DNA of 64,000 nucleotides from Cyclonatronum proteinivorum (GTDB taxonomy: Bacteria; Bacteroidota; Rhodothermia; Balneolales; Cyclonatronaceae), in assembly GCF_003353065.1 (NCBI RefSeq), contig NZ_CP027806.1:4112501-4176500 (forward strand), written 5' to 3'. The translations under genes were made by a program, and so were the position numbers. Below, piece by piece: positions 9,061 to 18,153 of this stretch (position 1 is the first letter of the stretch; each line of letters opens with the position of its first letter). A model generated the notes under the pieces. The model was given only the letters and a program-made list of their open reading frames with translations, was not told the DNA's origin and did no database searches.

Positions 9061-9624
9061 ATGAATAAGCTTTACATCCCCGCCCTTTTTCTTAGTCTGA
9101 TGCTGATTGCAGGCGCCTGCGGTTCATCAAGCAGCAGCTCCATCACCAATGTTGTTGTGCCCGAATGGATTCTGAACACCCCGGTCGATGATGATTATTT
9201 TTTCGGTACCGGTAATACGACTTCCCGTGACATGAGTCTTGCTGTGACTAAATCCGCAACAGAAGCAAGAATTGAGATTGCACAGCAAATTGAAGTTAAA
9301 ATGAGTGGTATGCAGCGCCGCTTTCAGGAAGAAGTGGGCCTGGGTGAAAATTCAGAACTGCTCGATCAGTTTACTAACGCCTATAAGGCGGTCGCTGATG
9401 AAACCCTGGTAGGTTCACGGATCATCAATCAGGAAATTCGTCAGGAAGGCAGCATTTACCGCGCGTTTGTGCTGGTTGAAATGCCCGTTGGCGCGGCAAG
9501 TGAAGCCATGATGCAGCGGCTTCGTGAAAACGAAAACCTCTACACCCGCTTCCGGGCTACCGAAGCCTTCCGCGACCTTGAGCGCGAACTTGAAGAGTAC
9601 CGCGATCAGAGAAACCGCCCCTAA
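9061..9624 (+). CDS. Small LPP20-like lipoprotein
   Basis: About 187 residues from the ATG at 9061, which opens a good lipoprotein signal (MNKLYIP to IAGACGSSS). A longer frame from 8914 adds 49 residues with no signal features. The mature part, VPEWILNTPVDDDYFFGTGNTTSRDMSLAVTKSATEARIEIAQQI, follows the LPP20 pattern of a W-x-x-x-P entry, a G-x-G strand and a helix of Ala/Glu. The C-terminus is a charged helix (LERELEEYRDQRNRP). It sits between two terminators, so it is probably its own transcript. Likely an outer-membrane lipoprotein of unknown role. Confidence 0.75.
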   Translation: MNKLYIPALFLSLMLIAGACGSSSSSSITNVVVPEWILNTPVDDDYFFGTGNTTSRDMSLAVTKSATEARIEIAQQIEVKMSGMQRRFQEEVGLGENSELLDQFTNAYKAVADETLVGSRIINQEIRQEGSIYRAFVLVEMPVGAASEAMMQRLRENENLYTRFRATEAFRDLERELEEYRDQRNRP

Positions 9625-9674
9625 ACGCAAGGCTGATCTTTATTTAGCTCAGTAGCTTTTCCAACTCTGCTTTC

Positions 9675-9717
9675 AAAGCCCGGACGCCGGATTCTTTCCC
9701 GACTCCGGGCTTTTTTT
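9675..9717 (+). terminator. Rho-independent terminator
   Basis: AAAGCCCGG (9675-9683) pairs with CCGGGCTTT (9705-9713), followed by a run of seven T from 9711. It ends the small LPP20-like gene 20 bp before the next coding start. Confidence 0.85.
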
Positions 9718-9738
9718 ATTCCCATAACTTCCGCTACT

Positions 9739-11313
9739 ATGAATTACTACTACCGTCCAACTATTCTTCTATGCATTGCGCTGATTGTATGTTTTCTACC
9801 TTTGCAGGCTTCCGCACAGGATGCCGACTATCAGCAATGGCTGCGGCAGCAACAACAGGCCTTTGATGATTTTGTGAGCGACCAAAACCGCCGCTTTGCC
9901 GAATTTTTGCGGCAGGACTGGGCGCGCTTTGAACAGCAAACCGCTGCAGCTGCGCCTGACCCTACCCCAAAGCCAACCGAAGCGCCCGTCGCCCCGGAAT
10001 CTGAACCTGAGCCGGCACCCGAGCCCGAGCCACAGCCAATTCCTGATGCTGATCCCGTACCCATATCCGAACCGGAACCGGATCCCGAAACCGATCCAAC
10101 ACCTGAACCTGAACCTAAACCTGAACCTGAACCTGAACCTGAGCCTCAACCCCCTGTCCCGCCTCTGCCACCGGCACCGCCTGCTCAGGAGCCGCTGCCG
10201 CCTTCCGAACCTTTGCTCCCGCCAGGCTCAACTTTTGAATGGCACTACTATCAGGCCCCGCTGCCCGATTTCACCCCGCCCACCCGTTTCAGGCTATCGC
10301 GACTAAACAGCGACACCATTGCCGACGCATGGCTCGAAATGGCGGCAACCAATTATGATGAAGTGATTTCGGTATTTCAGCGCTTCAAACGGGATAACCG
10401 GCTCAACGAATGGGCTTACGTCCGGCTGATCACCGATTACAGCAATCTGGTTTTCAGCCGGCACAATGAGTCCGTCTTTTTGGCCTGGTTTCTGCTTCAC
10501 AACAGCGGTTTACAGGCCAATGCAGGCTACTCAGAACAGCGCCTGCACCTGCTGATGCCGCTTTCGGAACGGGTGTACAACCGCAATTTCTACACGCTCG
10601 GACCGGAACGTACCCGTTTTTACGTCATCGAAGCCGGCCATACGCCGACCGAACGCCCCGGCGCCATTCGCACCTACAGCCCCGATCAGGAAGCCGGGCT
10701 GCGGGTTACAGACGTAGCGCTGCGTCAGATTCCCGTATCCCGCGGACATTCAGAAACAGAGCTGACATTCGAGTTTAACGGCGATCAGTTTCTATTCCGG
10801 CTGAACTACGACCGCAGCTACCGCTCCCTGCTATCCTCCTTTCCTTCACTGCCGCCGGAATTCTTTTTCGCCGCACCGGTGTCAAATGGTCTGTACACAG
10901 CCCTCGGTGAACAAATCCGGCCTGTGCTTGCCGGCATGGATACCCGTACAGCACTCGATTTTCTGCTCCGTTTTGCACAAACGGCCTTTGAATACAAAAC
11001 CGACAACGAGCAATTTGGTCAGCAAAGGTACATGACCCCGGATCAGATTCTGCACTATCCCTTTTCCGATTGTGACGACCGCGCCATTTTCTTTGCTTTT
11101 TTAGTACGCAGCTACTTAGATCTTGATGTGGTCGGAATCAGCTGGCCCGGACACATGGCAACGGCCGTTCGTGCGGGTCATGACCTTCCCGGCGACAGCT
11201 TTGAGCACGCGGGTGACCGCTGGCTGATTGCCGACCCCACTTTTATCGGAGCCCGTGCCGGCATGACCATGCCCATGTTCCGCGGACAGGAAGTTACCCT
11301 TCATCTTTTTTGA
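9739..11313 (+). CDS. Secreted protein with Pro-Glu repeat and transglutaminase-like domain
   Basis: 524 residues with a Sec signal (ending QASAQ), an aromatic/Gln-rich helix (about 25-70), a long PEP-type linker (about 75-165: Glu-Pro, Lys-Pro and Pro-rich), then a globular part. The C-terminus has a transglutaminase-like triad: Cys445 in [10 protein letters not shown], His472 in PGHMATAV and Asp499 in IADPTF. Such domains act as cysteine proteases or peptide crosslinkers in the envelope. The next gene starts 9 bp later, so the two form an operon with a third LPP20-like lipoprotein. The linker is encoded by hexamer repeats that could change length. Confidence 0.75.
   Translation: MNYYYRPTILLCIALIVCFLPLQASAQDADYQQWLRQQQQAFDDFVSDQNRRFAEFLRQDWARFEQQTAAAAPDPTPKPTEAPVAPESEPEPAPEPEPQPIPDADPVPISEPEPDPETDPTPEPEPKPEPEPEPEPQPPVPPLPPAPPAQEPLPPSEPLLPPGSTFEWHYYQAPLPDFTPPTRFRLSRLNSDTIADAWLEMAATNYDEVISVFQRFKRDNRLNEWAYVRLITDYSNLVFSRHNESVFLAWFLLHNSGLQANAGYSEQRLHLLMPLSERVYNRNFYTLGPERTRFYVIEAGHTPTERPGAIRTYSPDQEAGLRVTDVALRQIPVSRGHSETELTFEFNGDQFLFRLNYDRSYRSLLSSFPSLPPEFFFAAPVSNGLYTALGEQIRPVLAGMDTRTALDFLLRFAQTAFEYKTDNEQFGQQRYMTPDQILHYPFSDCDDRAIFFAFLVRSYLDLDVVGISWPGHMATAVRAGHDLPGDSFEHAGDRWLIADPTFIGARAGMTMPMFRGQEVTLHLF
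10102..10143 (+). repeat. Tandem hexamer CCTGAA (7 units, in frame)
   Basis: Seven consecutive six-base units (CCTGAA with single-base variants CCTAAA and CCTGAG) encode Pro-Glu/Lys pairs in the linker. A unit gain or loss keeps the reading frame, so the linker length can drift by slippage. Confidence 0.8.
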
Positions 11314-11322
11314 TTTTTTCGG

Positions 11323-12138
11323 ATGATGTTTTCTCGTGCCCGTACGCCGCTGTTTATCGTACCAAAAACCGTGCTGCTGCTTGCACTGCTCTCAGGTTTT
11401 GTTTTTTTAGGGGGATGCGGAAGCTCCGGTGGCGGAAACCTTTCACAAAGCCCTGAACGAAGCGGCGTTGTGCATGGTCCGGGACAATATCCCGGATGGT
11501 TTCTGAATCCGCCTGAATCGCAGGGGGCACTTGCCGCCGGTCTCAGCCGGCACAGTCAGATTTACCCTGAGAATTCACTTGAAGCGGCAGCCCGGGACGG
11601 GGAAGCCGCCCTGCGGGCTCAGCGCGGACTTCGGGTTTCCTACAACAGCTTTTGGGAAGTGCTGCCCGGCCAAACCGGTCGGGAAACCGGCCGGGAGTTT
11701 TTTACAGACACCCTTGGCGTGCAACCCACCGATGTACAGCTCCTCGGTGAAGCCGTTATCGGAAACCTTCACCTCGGTCTTTTCGGAAGCACCGTAATGA
11801 ATGCTGATCACAGACTGCGTACGCCGGGGCGCAGGCCCGACTGGGTACTGCAAACCCCAACGTCTGAAACCTACGACTTCGGCGTTGGCAGCCATCCGGC
11901 TTTTATCAATGAGCACACGGCCTGGAAACGGGCCGAAATTCAGGCGCTTAAAAACCTTGCAGCCGGGCTTGAAGTACGGGTGCAGCTGCTCGACCGACGG
12001 CTAAATGCGCTTCAGGGAGGCGCCCGCTTTTTGCAATCCGACATTTACGCAGACTGGTTCGAAGTCGCGGCCCGATGGCGGGATGACCGCAACGTGTACG
12101 TTTTGGTCCGCGCCCGTGCGGTTTCAGTGCTTGAATGA
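11323..12138 (+). CDS. LPP20-like lipoprotein
   Basis: 271 residues with a lipoprotein signal ending FLGGCGSSG. The mature part contains GQYPGWFLNPPESQGALAAGLSRHS, an LPP20-type W-x-x-x-P and G-x-x strand, and later a second copy-like segment PDWVLQTPTSETYDFGVGSHPAF followed by an Ala-rich helix. It therefore looks like two LPP20-type modules in tandem. It lies 9 bp after the transglutaminase-like gene, in the same operon. Its function is unknown; it is probably envelope-associated. Confidence 0.7.
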   Translation: MMFSRARTPLFIVPKTVLLLALLSGFVFLGGCGSSGGGNLSQSPERSGVVHGPGQYPGWFLNPPESQGALAAGLSRHSQIYPENSLEAAARDGEAALRAQRGLRVSYNSFWEVLPGQTGRETGREFFTDTLGVQPTDVQLLGEAVIGNLHLGLFGSTVMNADHRLRTPGRRPDWVLQTPTSETYDFGVGSHPAFINEHTAWKRAEIQALKNLAAGLEVRVQLLDRRLNALQGGARFLQSDIYADWFEVAARWRDDRNVYVLVRARAVSVLE

Positions 12139-12270
12139 GGAGGTTAAACCCGTAACCTTCACAGCGAAACAGGCTATTTGCTGTGACTCAGCGCTTACAT
12201 TTATTGTCGCCAAACCGCATTTAAACAGTAGCTTGCCTAAAACATTTTATTCGTTAGTGAATCATACGGG

Positions 12271-14796
12271 TTAAAAAATTCTTGCAATACTTACACCGGC
12301 ATAAAAGCCCGGACGGTCAAGCCGCCAGTTTGCGTCAATGCGGGCGAGACTGAAAATCCCGTTTAGGGAAATGCCTGCTTCATGGCGGAAGGCGTTGTCG
12401 TAAAAGGGCTGAAACCCAAGGGTCTCGAGACGGTCATCGCTGATCCAGGTACGTCCTGAGCCACCGTGAATCAGTAAGCCAAGTCCCTGCCGGGCCAGCC
12501 ACCGGGCACCGATGAGCTCGAAAGGGGCGCTGCGGAAATTGTGCTCCCAAAAAAGCGCCGCCCCGTGCTCCCCTTCGAGTATTCTGTTTGAAGTCGTCCG
12601 GAAGCCGCCATAAGGTGCAAAAACAGACAGACGACTGTCAAGCCCGCCAAACGCCTGTACCGGAAGATCACCCGTGTGCGTGAACGCTTTGAGACGCAAA
12701 TCGAGGGTATTCGTAAAAAAGCGACGGCGAAGAAAGGTTTCGATTCTCAGATCAAGCTGTGCCTCGTATCGGGTAAACCCGAAATCACCACCCATCCAGT
12801 CGTCATTTGCGTGCTTTAAACCGAGTGTGAGCGCACTTCCGCCGGCAACGCCAAAAGAGGCCGGGGCTGCCCCTAACCGCACCCGTGCTTCAATACCCCG
12901 CATTTCGCCATCTTCAATAGGAACATTAGGCCGCTGAACGACTCCCCCTCTGAATGAATAGCTTGTTGTCTGCTCCAGCGACTGTTGTGATTCCTGAAAA
13001 AAACCTATCTCTGCCCTCAAGGGCTGCCCGGCAATGCGCTGTCCCGGAATCCAGATACCGGTCAGGCTGAACCGCTCACTACGGTAATAATCAAAATAAT
13101 CTGCATTTCCGATGAGGGTATTGAGGCTGGCAAAGGTGAAATTGTATTGCCCGGGATTAATTCGCGCACGTGTGTCCGCGTCATAGGTTAAGCGCAACCC
13201 CAGGCGGCGTTCAAGCTGCGGTACCCTGTAAAGCACCGATCCGCCCCAGGACCAGGTTTCAGTACCGGTACCGTATCCCAGGAGCGCCTCAATACGAAGC
13301 CCGGGCGTGATATCGAAACGCGGGTTCAGACCCGCATAAAAGGTTTCAGCACGGTTGAAGCGAAGCTGCGGCCGGTAACTTACCGATCTGCGGAACTCCC
13401 GCTGCGTCGGCGGACCGGTTTGCACAGCGCCCTCTCCTGCGATCCGGGCGAGAAAGCCGCTTGGCTGAAACGCGTCAGAGATGGTTTGGGTAGAGTCGAT
13501 GGTTTCATAGGCAAGCCGCTCTGCTTCTGAAAGGGGGATGGCTTCAGGCTCGTGCTCAAAGCTGCGGTTGAGGCGGGCACGTTCCGGTTCACTGAGGCGG
13601 GTTAGGCTGCGCTGCGTACCAAATACCGAATCGGGGACGGCAATATTGACTTCATACTCACGGATAGAAGACACCAAATCGAAACGTATTTCCGGAAAAC
13701 GAAAGCCGGGAAAGCCCACCTCCACAACACCATTTATGCGCACGTCAACCGGCAGCCAGAAAGGGCCGCCGTAGTTGCTGAACTGCTGCTGATAGCGCAG
13801 GTTAAATTCCTGAATAGGGGGCGGGAAAAAGATCATCTCGCCCGGCACAAGGTTCACTTCGAGCAAAGCATATTCATCAGCAAGTACCGAAACTGTGCCT
13901 TCGAATACCGGTTGCAGCCGGGTTTTGGGTATCACGCGGATATCCCACACCATCTGATTGCCGATATAGCGGCGGCCTTCAACCCGGAAATCGTAGTAAC
14001 GAAAAGCATTCGGGTGGGTCACCCCAATTACCTGAAAGCCGGCAATTTCGATTTCATCATCATAGAAATTGGGCAAATTGCGCGTACCGGCAAAATTCTG
14101 ATCAGCGAGGAGGTTGCTTGTCTGCCGCTGATCAATCATAAACTCCCGAAAGCCCCTGCCCCGCTTCCACCATGTTTGGGTAAGGCTCTCGCTGATACTT
14201 ACAATGCCTTCGTTATTGCTGAGCCGTGTGCGGGTATAGGCGTCAGCACGCCAATTCTCCAGCTCGTTCTGCCAAAGCTGCTTGCGCAAAATCACCCGCT
14301 CCATGATGTGATTGGCGGGATCTTCACCTGTAAAAACGAGCGCTTCCAACTCGATGGATGAAGGCTGTAGTGCCACAAGCTGATCCCGGGTTTCAGCGGT
14401 AAATGTGAGGGATTCCGTTTCATACCCAATGAAGCGGAAGGTAAGCGTGGCCGGAAATTTAGGTACGGGAAAATCAAAGAAGCCTTCATTATTGGTGATG
14501 GCTCCGCGAAAGGTACCTTCCACCTGAATGTTTACAGCGGGAAGGCCTTCACCGGTCTCCGCGTCTGTTACCAATCCTGTTACCCGTAAGGTATCCTGCT
14601 GTTCCGTAAGCACAGCTGTGCCGCTGAATATTACCGCTTTGGCCCGCTCTATTCCTATGAGCACGAATACCAAAGCAAGAATTAAAAGCCCTCTTTTAAG
14701 TGCTTTTTTCGGGCCCTCATTACCTGAACCGCCTTCACGGGAAGAACCGTGGTACATGTGATATTGCAAATTATACTCGCTGACAGGCTGTATCAT
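12271..14796 (-). CDS. DUF5686/carboxypeptidase-like regulatory domain outer-membrane protein
   Basis: About 841 residues. After a hydrophobic N-terminal segment (LLILALVFVLIGIE) comes a carboxypeptidase-like beta-sandwich: RVTGLVTDAETGEGLPAVNIQV, NNEGFFDF, LTFRFIGYE. The long remainder is beta-rich with alternating aromatic strands and ends in an aromatic residue (ARIF), as expected for an outer-membrane barrel. This is the DUF5686 architecture common in Bacteroidota. I prefer the ATG at 14796 (MIQPVSEYN) to an in-frame TTG at 14856; an ATG at 14757 is also possible. Role unknown, possibly surface transport or assembly. It converges with the LPP20-like gene. Confidence 0.8.
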   Translation of the reverse strand: MIQPVSEYNLQYHMYHGSSREGGSGNEGPKKALKRGLLILALVFVLIGIERAKAVIFSGTAVLTEQQDTLRVTGLVTDAETGEGLPAVNIQVEGTFRGAITNNEGFFDFPVPKFPATLTFRFIGYETESLTFTAETRDQLVALQPSSIELEALVFTGEDPANHIMERVILRKQLWQNELENWRADAYTRTRLSNNEGIVSISESLTQTWWKRGRGFREFMIDQRQTSNLLADQNFAGTRNLPNFYDDEIEIAGFQVIGVTHPNAFRYYDFRVEGRRYIGNQMVWDIRVIPKTRLQPVFEGTVSVLADEYALLEVNLVPGEMIFFPPPIQEFNLRYQQQFSNYGGPFWLPVDVRINGVVEVGFPGFRFPEIRFDLVSSIREYEVNIAVPDSVFGTQRSLTRLSEPERARLNRSFEHEPEAIPLSEAERLAYETIDSTQTISDAFQPSGFLARIAGEGAVQTGPPTQREFRRSVSYRPQLRFNRAETFYAGLNPRFDITPGLRIEALLGYGTGTETWSWGGSVLYRVPQLERRLGLRLTYDADTRARINPGQYNFTFASLNTLIGNADYFDYYRSERFSLTGIWIPGQRIAGQPLRAEIGFFQESQQSLEQTTSYSFRGGVVQRPNVPIEDGEMRGIEARVRLGAAPASFGVAGGSALTLGLKHANDDWMGGDFGFTRYEAQLDLRIETFLRRRFFTNTLDLRLKAFTHTGDLPVQAFGGLDSRLSVFAPYGGFRTTSNRILEGEHGAALFWEHNFRSAPFELIGARWLARQGLGLLIHGGSGRTWISDDRLETLGFQPFYDNAFRHEAGISLNGIFSLARIDANWRLDRPGFYAGVSIARIF

Positions 14797-14939
14797 AGGT
14801 TTTTTGGAAAGAAAGGGGATTTTATGGGGTTGGGTAACAGGCAAAGGAAAGCACAACTAACCGGGGCTTAATTGCGGCAGATTACGTAAATTGAGATGAT
14901 GTGTTCGCTTTCGTTTCCTGCATAGGAACATATCAATAT

Positions 14940-15012
14940 GACCCTGTAGTTCAACCGGATAGAACGATAGCCTCCTAAGCTTTAGATCTGGGTTCGAGTC
15001 CCGGCGGGGTCA
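14940..15012 (+). tRNA. tRNA-Arg (anticodon CCT)
   Basis: A 73-base cloverleaf. The acceptor strands GACCCTG and CGGGGTC pair (one G-T). The T-arm is GGGTTCGAGTCCC. The anticodon loop CTCCTAA carries CCT, reading AGG (Arg). The CCA end is not encoded. One T-T mismatch sits in the anticodon stem. It lies about 280 bp before the CRISPR island, a common kind of site for island insertion. Confidence 0.92.
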
Positions 15013-15291
15013 CACCTTCGAGCGAATGCCGTGCCAAAGCTTATTCTTTTGGCAGTCTTAATTTTGAGGTAAAGCGGCTTTGTGCGCTTATTGATGAGCT
15101 CTAAGTGCACATTTGATGGCTTATGCTTCCTTTGGGGTACTTAGTACGGAAAAGCTCGGGCTTTCCCTTGTTACCAAAATTGTTACCGGCTTACCCTTCC
15201 TTTTGTGCGAAAAACCCGCTCATTGAACGCGGATTGAGCGGATGTTGACAGATTTTTTGGAGACGCGTTTAACCCGCATTATTCACAAAGG
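15013..15291. other. Intergenic region between tRNA-Arg and CRISPR island
   Basis: No credible gene is seen. The region carries a single copy of the 14-mer CCCGCATTATTCAC (15273-15286), which also bounds the element at 59,210-59,463. I see no integrase and no duplicate of the tRNA 3' end. Confidence 0.5.
15271..15286 (+). repeat. Single copy of the CCCGCATTATTCAC end sequence
   Basis: AACCCGCATTATTCAC matches, in reverse complement, the right end of the inverted-repeat element at 59,450-59,465 over 16 bases. Only one end is present here, directly before the first CRISPR-associated gene. Confidence 0.6.
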
Positions 15292-16659
15292 GTGTCGCGG
15301 AGGTGCCGGGTTTTAAAAATACATGCAATCCGCAGCCGGGGTCACTATATTCTGAAACCCAAAAGCCAACCACCTCCCAAAGAACCTTCCGCCGTGTACA
15401 CCCTGATTGCAACCATTGGCACTTCTCCCGCTGTACTGACCGAGGCGGTTTATGCGCTTCATGAACAGGGGCTTTGGCCGGTTGAGGAAGTCATCATCAT
15501 CACAACCAAAACCGGCGCGGCGAAAACGCGAGAGCTGCTGTTTGGGGAAGGCAGCGATACCGAATCCCAATGGAGCCGGCTGTGCCGTGCCCTGGGAATT
15601 GGGGTGCATGATATCCGCGTGCCCGGCATGCGTGAGCTGCGGGGCATACCTGCCGGGGAGGGCGGCAGTGAGCTCGAAGATGTGCGCAACACCGCCGACG
15701 ACGCCCGGATGGCTGCGTTCATTCAAAACACCGTACGAAAAATTACGGCGGATCCCGATCGTGCCCTCATCGCCCTGCTCTCCGGCGGGCGCAAAACCAT
15801 GAGCTCGCACCTTATGGCCGCGATGCAGCTTTTTGGCCGGCGTCAGGACCGCCTCATCCACATCCTCGTGCCCCCGGAGGCCGAAACCAACCGGGAGTTC
15901 TTCTTCCCGAGCGAAGCGGTCCTCAACCCCGCAACCGGTCTGCCCCTGAGCAAAGACCGGATTTCGATTGACCTGATTGACATCCCCTACCTCCGGCTGC
16001 GTCCGTGGCTCGAGGGCGAGATGGATTACACGCAAAACTTTGCGCAACTGCTCGAAGCTGCCGACCAAAAACTCCGGGCGCAGGAAGCCCATCCCGTCCG
16101 CAGTTTCGTGATTGATATCGGAAACAAGACCGAACCCCTGCGCATCAACGGGATTTCGACGCCCGCGACGCTGCCGCCGCGACAGCTTGCACTGCTGTGT
16201 CTGTTCATCTGGCGCAACATCCGCAGCGGTGCCGTGACCGGAACATCGCTTCGGGAAATAGTAGAGGATGAAAGCCTGTTCGAAGCCCTCCATATTTTTT
16301 ACCGCACAGCCAAACACGGCAGCTCTGATCAGACCGATGAAGAAGCCCGGACCATCAACCTCGCAGAAGCCCGCGATCAGGACGACTGGGCGCACGATCT
16401 TTACTGGTATGACGAAAAGCAGCGGAAGCTCGAAAAAAGGTCTTTCCCAAAGGAAAGGTCTGAGTTATGGAAGAAACTCCGTCAGGTGCAGCAGGCGCAC
16501 CCGGACCTGAACACCTGGCCGGAAAATCATTTCTTCCAGGATACCGACCCTCCGCGGAAAGCAGCCGTTGATCGCCGCTATCTGATCAGCATTCCGCCGC
16601 AAGCTTGCCGCATCACCGGCCTGCACCCGGACGATGCCCGTGAGTTGGGTTTGGATTGA
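15292..16659 (+). CDS. NE0113-family CARF protein, candidate ring nuclease
   Basis: 455 residues from a GTG; a later GTG at 15394 is also possible. The N-terminal domain has the CARF pattern LIATIGTSPAVLTEAVYAL, then IALLSGGRKTMSSHLMAAMQ. This fits the CRISPR-associated NE0113 (Cas_NE0113/TIGR02584) group, often named ring nuclease because related CARF proteins degrade cyclic oligoadenylate. The same two motifs open the Cad1-like protein at 33,997. The C-terminal 200 residues are helical and charged, with no nuclease motif I recognise. It is the first gene of the island and is followed directly by a mosaic repeat. Degradation or sensing of cyclic oligoadenylate is inference. Confidence 0.72.
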   Translation: MSRRCRVLKIHAIRSRGHYILKPKSQPPPKEPSAVYTLIATIGTSPAVLTEAVYALHEQGLWPVEEVIIITTKTGAAKTRELLFGEGSDTESQWSRLCRALGIGVHDIRVPGMRELRGIPAGEGGSELEDVRNTADDARMAAFIQNTVRKITADPDRALIALLSGGRKTMSSHLMAAMQLFGRRQDRLIHILVPPEAETNREFFFPSEAVLNPATGLPLSKDRISIDLIDIPYLRLRPWLEGEMDYTQNFAQLLEAADQKLRAQEAHPVRSFVIDIGNKTEPLRINGISTPATLPPRQLALLCLFIWRNIRSGAVTGTSLREIVEDESLFEALHIFYRTAKHGSSDQTDEEARTINLAEARDQDDWAHDLYWYDEKQRKLEKRSFPKERSELWKKLRQVQQAHPDLNTWPENHFFQDTDPPRKAAVDRRYLISIPPQACRITGLHPDDARELGLD

Positions 16660-17215
16660 CAGAGGACAGAGGACGGCAGACCGCAGACGGCGGACCGCGG
16701 AAGGCTGACAGCATAGGACAGAGGATGGGGGACGGAAGTCGGAGGTTGGAAGACAGAAGACGGAAAACCGCAGACCGCAGACCGCGGACAGCTGACCGCG
16801 GACCGCGGAGGACGGAGGACGGAGATCAGAAGACCGAAGACCGAAGACTGAGGACCGATGGCCGAAGACAATCCTCAAATCTTTGAATCTTCGAATCTTC
16901 GAATCCTTGAATCCTTCGCGCTCTTCGCGTAACCCTTCGCGCCCTTCGCGTTAAATCCCACGGGGTTAAGGGTGCACATTCAATGTGCACCTACGCAGAG
17001 GTGGATAAAGATTTCGGTTTCGGAAAAAACCTTGGTTCGGTTTCCGAAATCCGTGCCACCCATGCGTATGGACGCAAAGCTTGCGTCCCCCCACCCCGAA
17101 TCCCTTCACGTCAAAACCCCGCAGTCCGCCGTCTGCGGTCTGCGGTCAATTCCTCAAATCCTCAAATCCCAAATCCCCCCGTAACGTCCGGTAACGTTCC
17201 GGTTTCGGGATAGGA
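16660..17215. repeat. Mosaic inverted-repeat element, copy A (longest)
   Basis: It starts at the stop codon of the CARF gene. The order is: purine-rich GACCGCAGAC/GAAGACCGAAGAC units; AATCTTCGAATCTTCG units; TTCGCGCTCTTCGCG units; a GTGCAC...GTGCAC palindrome; GGACGCAAAGCTTGCGTCC; CCCTTCACGTCAAAA; then CTGCGGTCTGCGGTC, the reverse complement of the starting units; and CTCAAATCC units. The ends are therefore inverted. The short frames inside it are repeat translations, not genes. Confidence 0.8.
17179..17201 (+). repeat. 23-bp sequence repeated inverted at 26654-26676
   Basis: The sequence holds GTAACGT-CCG-GTAACGT-TCCG, a near tandem duplication. Its exact reverse complement lies at 26,654-26,676. 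The pair brackets the DUF4258 gene, cas4, cas1, cas2, the helicase and the CRISPR array. Confidence 0.8.
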
Positions 17216-17399
17216 GCCGTGACGCCCTTACTTTTGGGATGAAGCAACCATGATAGGATAAGATTACGGCAGCGGTTCTGGTCCAAGGCTGCTGCCATTC
17301 CGGCCGGAAACCTACAGACGGCCATCATCGCAGACGGCTATCCCTGTTTGTCTTTTACTTTTTTCTCTCCATCCCCAATCACGTGAAAGGAAGTACGCT

Positions 17400-17816
17400 A
17401 TGACCGATACCGATACCCTTCTCACTCCTACGTGCCTCACAGCAGCCGGAATCCCAACGGCAACTGCTGCAGTGCCGGATGTTTCGCATCCCGCCGGAAC
17501 CAGCCCTGACCTGCCGCTGCGCATTGTACTCAGCGATCATGCCCGTACGCGGATGGCACAGCGCGGCATTAGTCCCCTCGCCGTGAAGCTCGCCATCACC
17601 CGCGGCGTGTGCATCCGCAAGCAGGGCCTCGTATTCCGGGTGCTGCGCGGCAAGGACATCCCCCCAAGCATCAGCCCGCACACACGGGGCCGAATCAAAA
17701 ACACCGTCGTTGTTACCAAAACCGACACGGATACCGGCACCTGCCTCGTACTCACGACCTACCGTAACGACAAGGCCCTCAAACACATCCGCCTGAAGCC
17801 TGACGGCCTGCTGTGA
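17400..17816 (+). CDS. DUF4258 domain protein
   Basis: 138 residues. The core LSDHARTRMAQRGISPLAVKLAITRG is the DUF4258 start (S-x-H-A-x-x-R-M-x-x-R-G-I), followed by beta strands FRVLRGKD and NTVVVTKTDTDTGTCLVLTTYRND. The first 40 residues are Thr/Ala/Pro-rich and look disordered. Some DUF4258 proteins resemble RelE-like toxins, but no antitoxin gene is adjacent here. It sits between the NE0113-like CARF gene and cas4, with mosaic repeats on both sides. A role in CRISPR adaptation is not shown; it may be a passenger. Confidence 0.65.
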   Translation: MTDTDTLLTPTCLTAAGIPTATAAVPDVSHPAGTSPDLPLRIVLSDHARTRMAQRGISPLAVKLAITRGVCIRKQGLVFRVLRGKDIPPSISPHTRGRIKNTVVVTKTDTDTGTCLVLTTYRNDKALKHIRLKPDGLL

Positions 17817-17819
17817 CGG

Positions 17820-18150
17820 GGCGTTGACCGCAGACGGCAGACCGCAGACCGCGGACGGCGGAGGTCAGAGGTCAGAAGACGGCGGAGGACGGAAGACGGA
17901 AGACGGAGGGCGGAGGACGGAAGACGGAAGACGGAAGACGGAAGTCTGCAGACCGCGATCGCGGGAATCGGCTTCCGAAACCTGTGCCACCCTCGCGTAA
18001 GGACGCAAAGCTTGCGTCCCCCTTAGCCGCCCCCCCCGGAATCCCTTCACGTCAAAACTCCGCGGTCTGCCGTCTGCGGTCTGCGGTCAAATCCTCAAAT
18101 CCGCCAAAAGCCAACCGCCTCAAACCACAAACCACAAACCACAAAACCTC
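17820..18150. repeat. Mosaic inverted-repeat element, copy B
   Basis: It begins 3-8 bp after the DUF4258 stop with TTGACCGCAGACGGCAGACC and a long GGAAGACGGAAGAC run. It continues with CGTAAGGACGCAAAGCTTGC, then CCCTTCACGTCAAAA, then the inverted CTGCCGTCTGCGGTC units, and ends in AACCACAAACCACAAACC just before cas4. Confidence 0.8.
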
Positions 18151-18153
18151 CCC

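Noticed and set aside
15313-16395. A 360-codon minus-strand frame opposite the NE0113-like gene
   Set aside because: The plus strand carries CARF motifs; the antisense product has none.
16578-17213. Short frames rich in repeated residues within the mosaic elements
   Set aside because: They only translate the GACCGCAGAC-type units, with no start context or conserved domain.
16660-18150. The purine-rich repeats as a second CRISPR array
   Set aside because: Units are contiguous and of varying length with no unique spacers between equal repeats.
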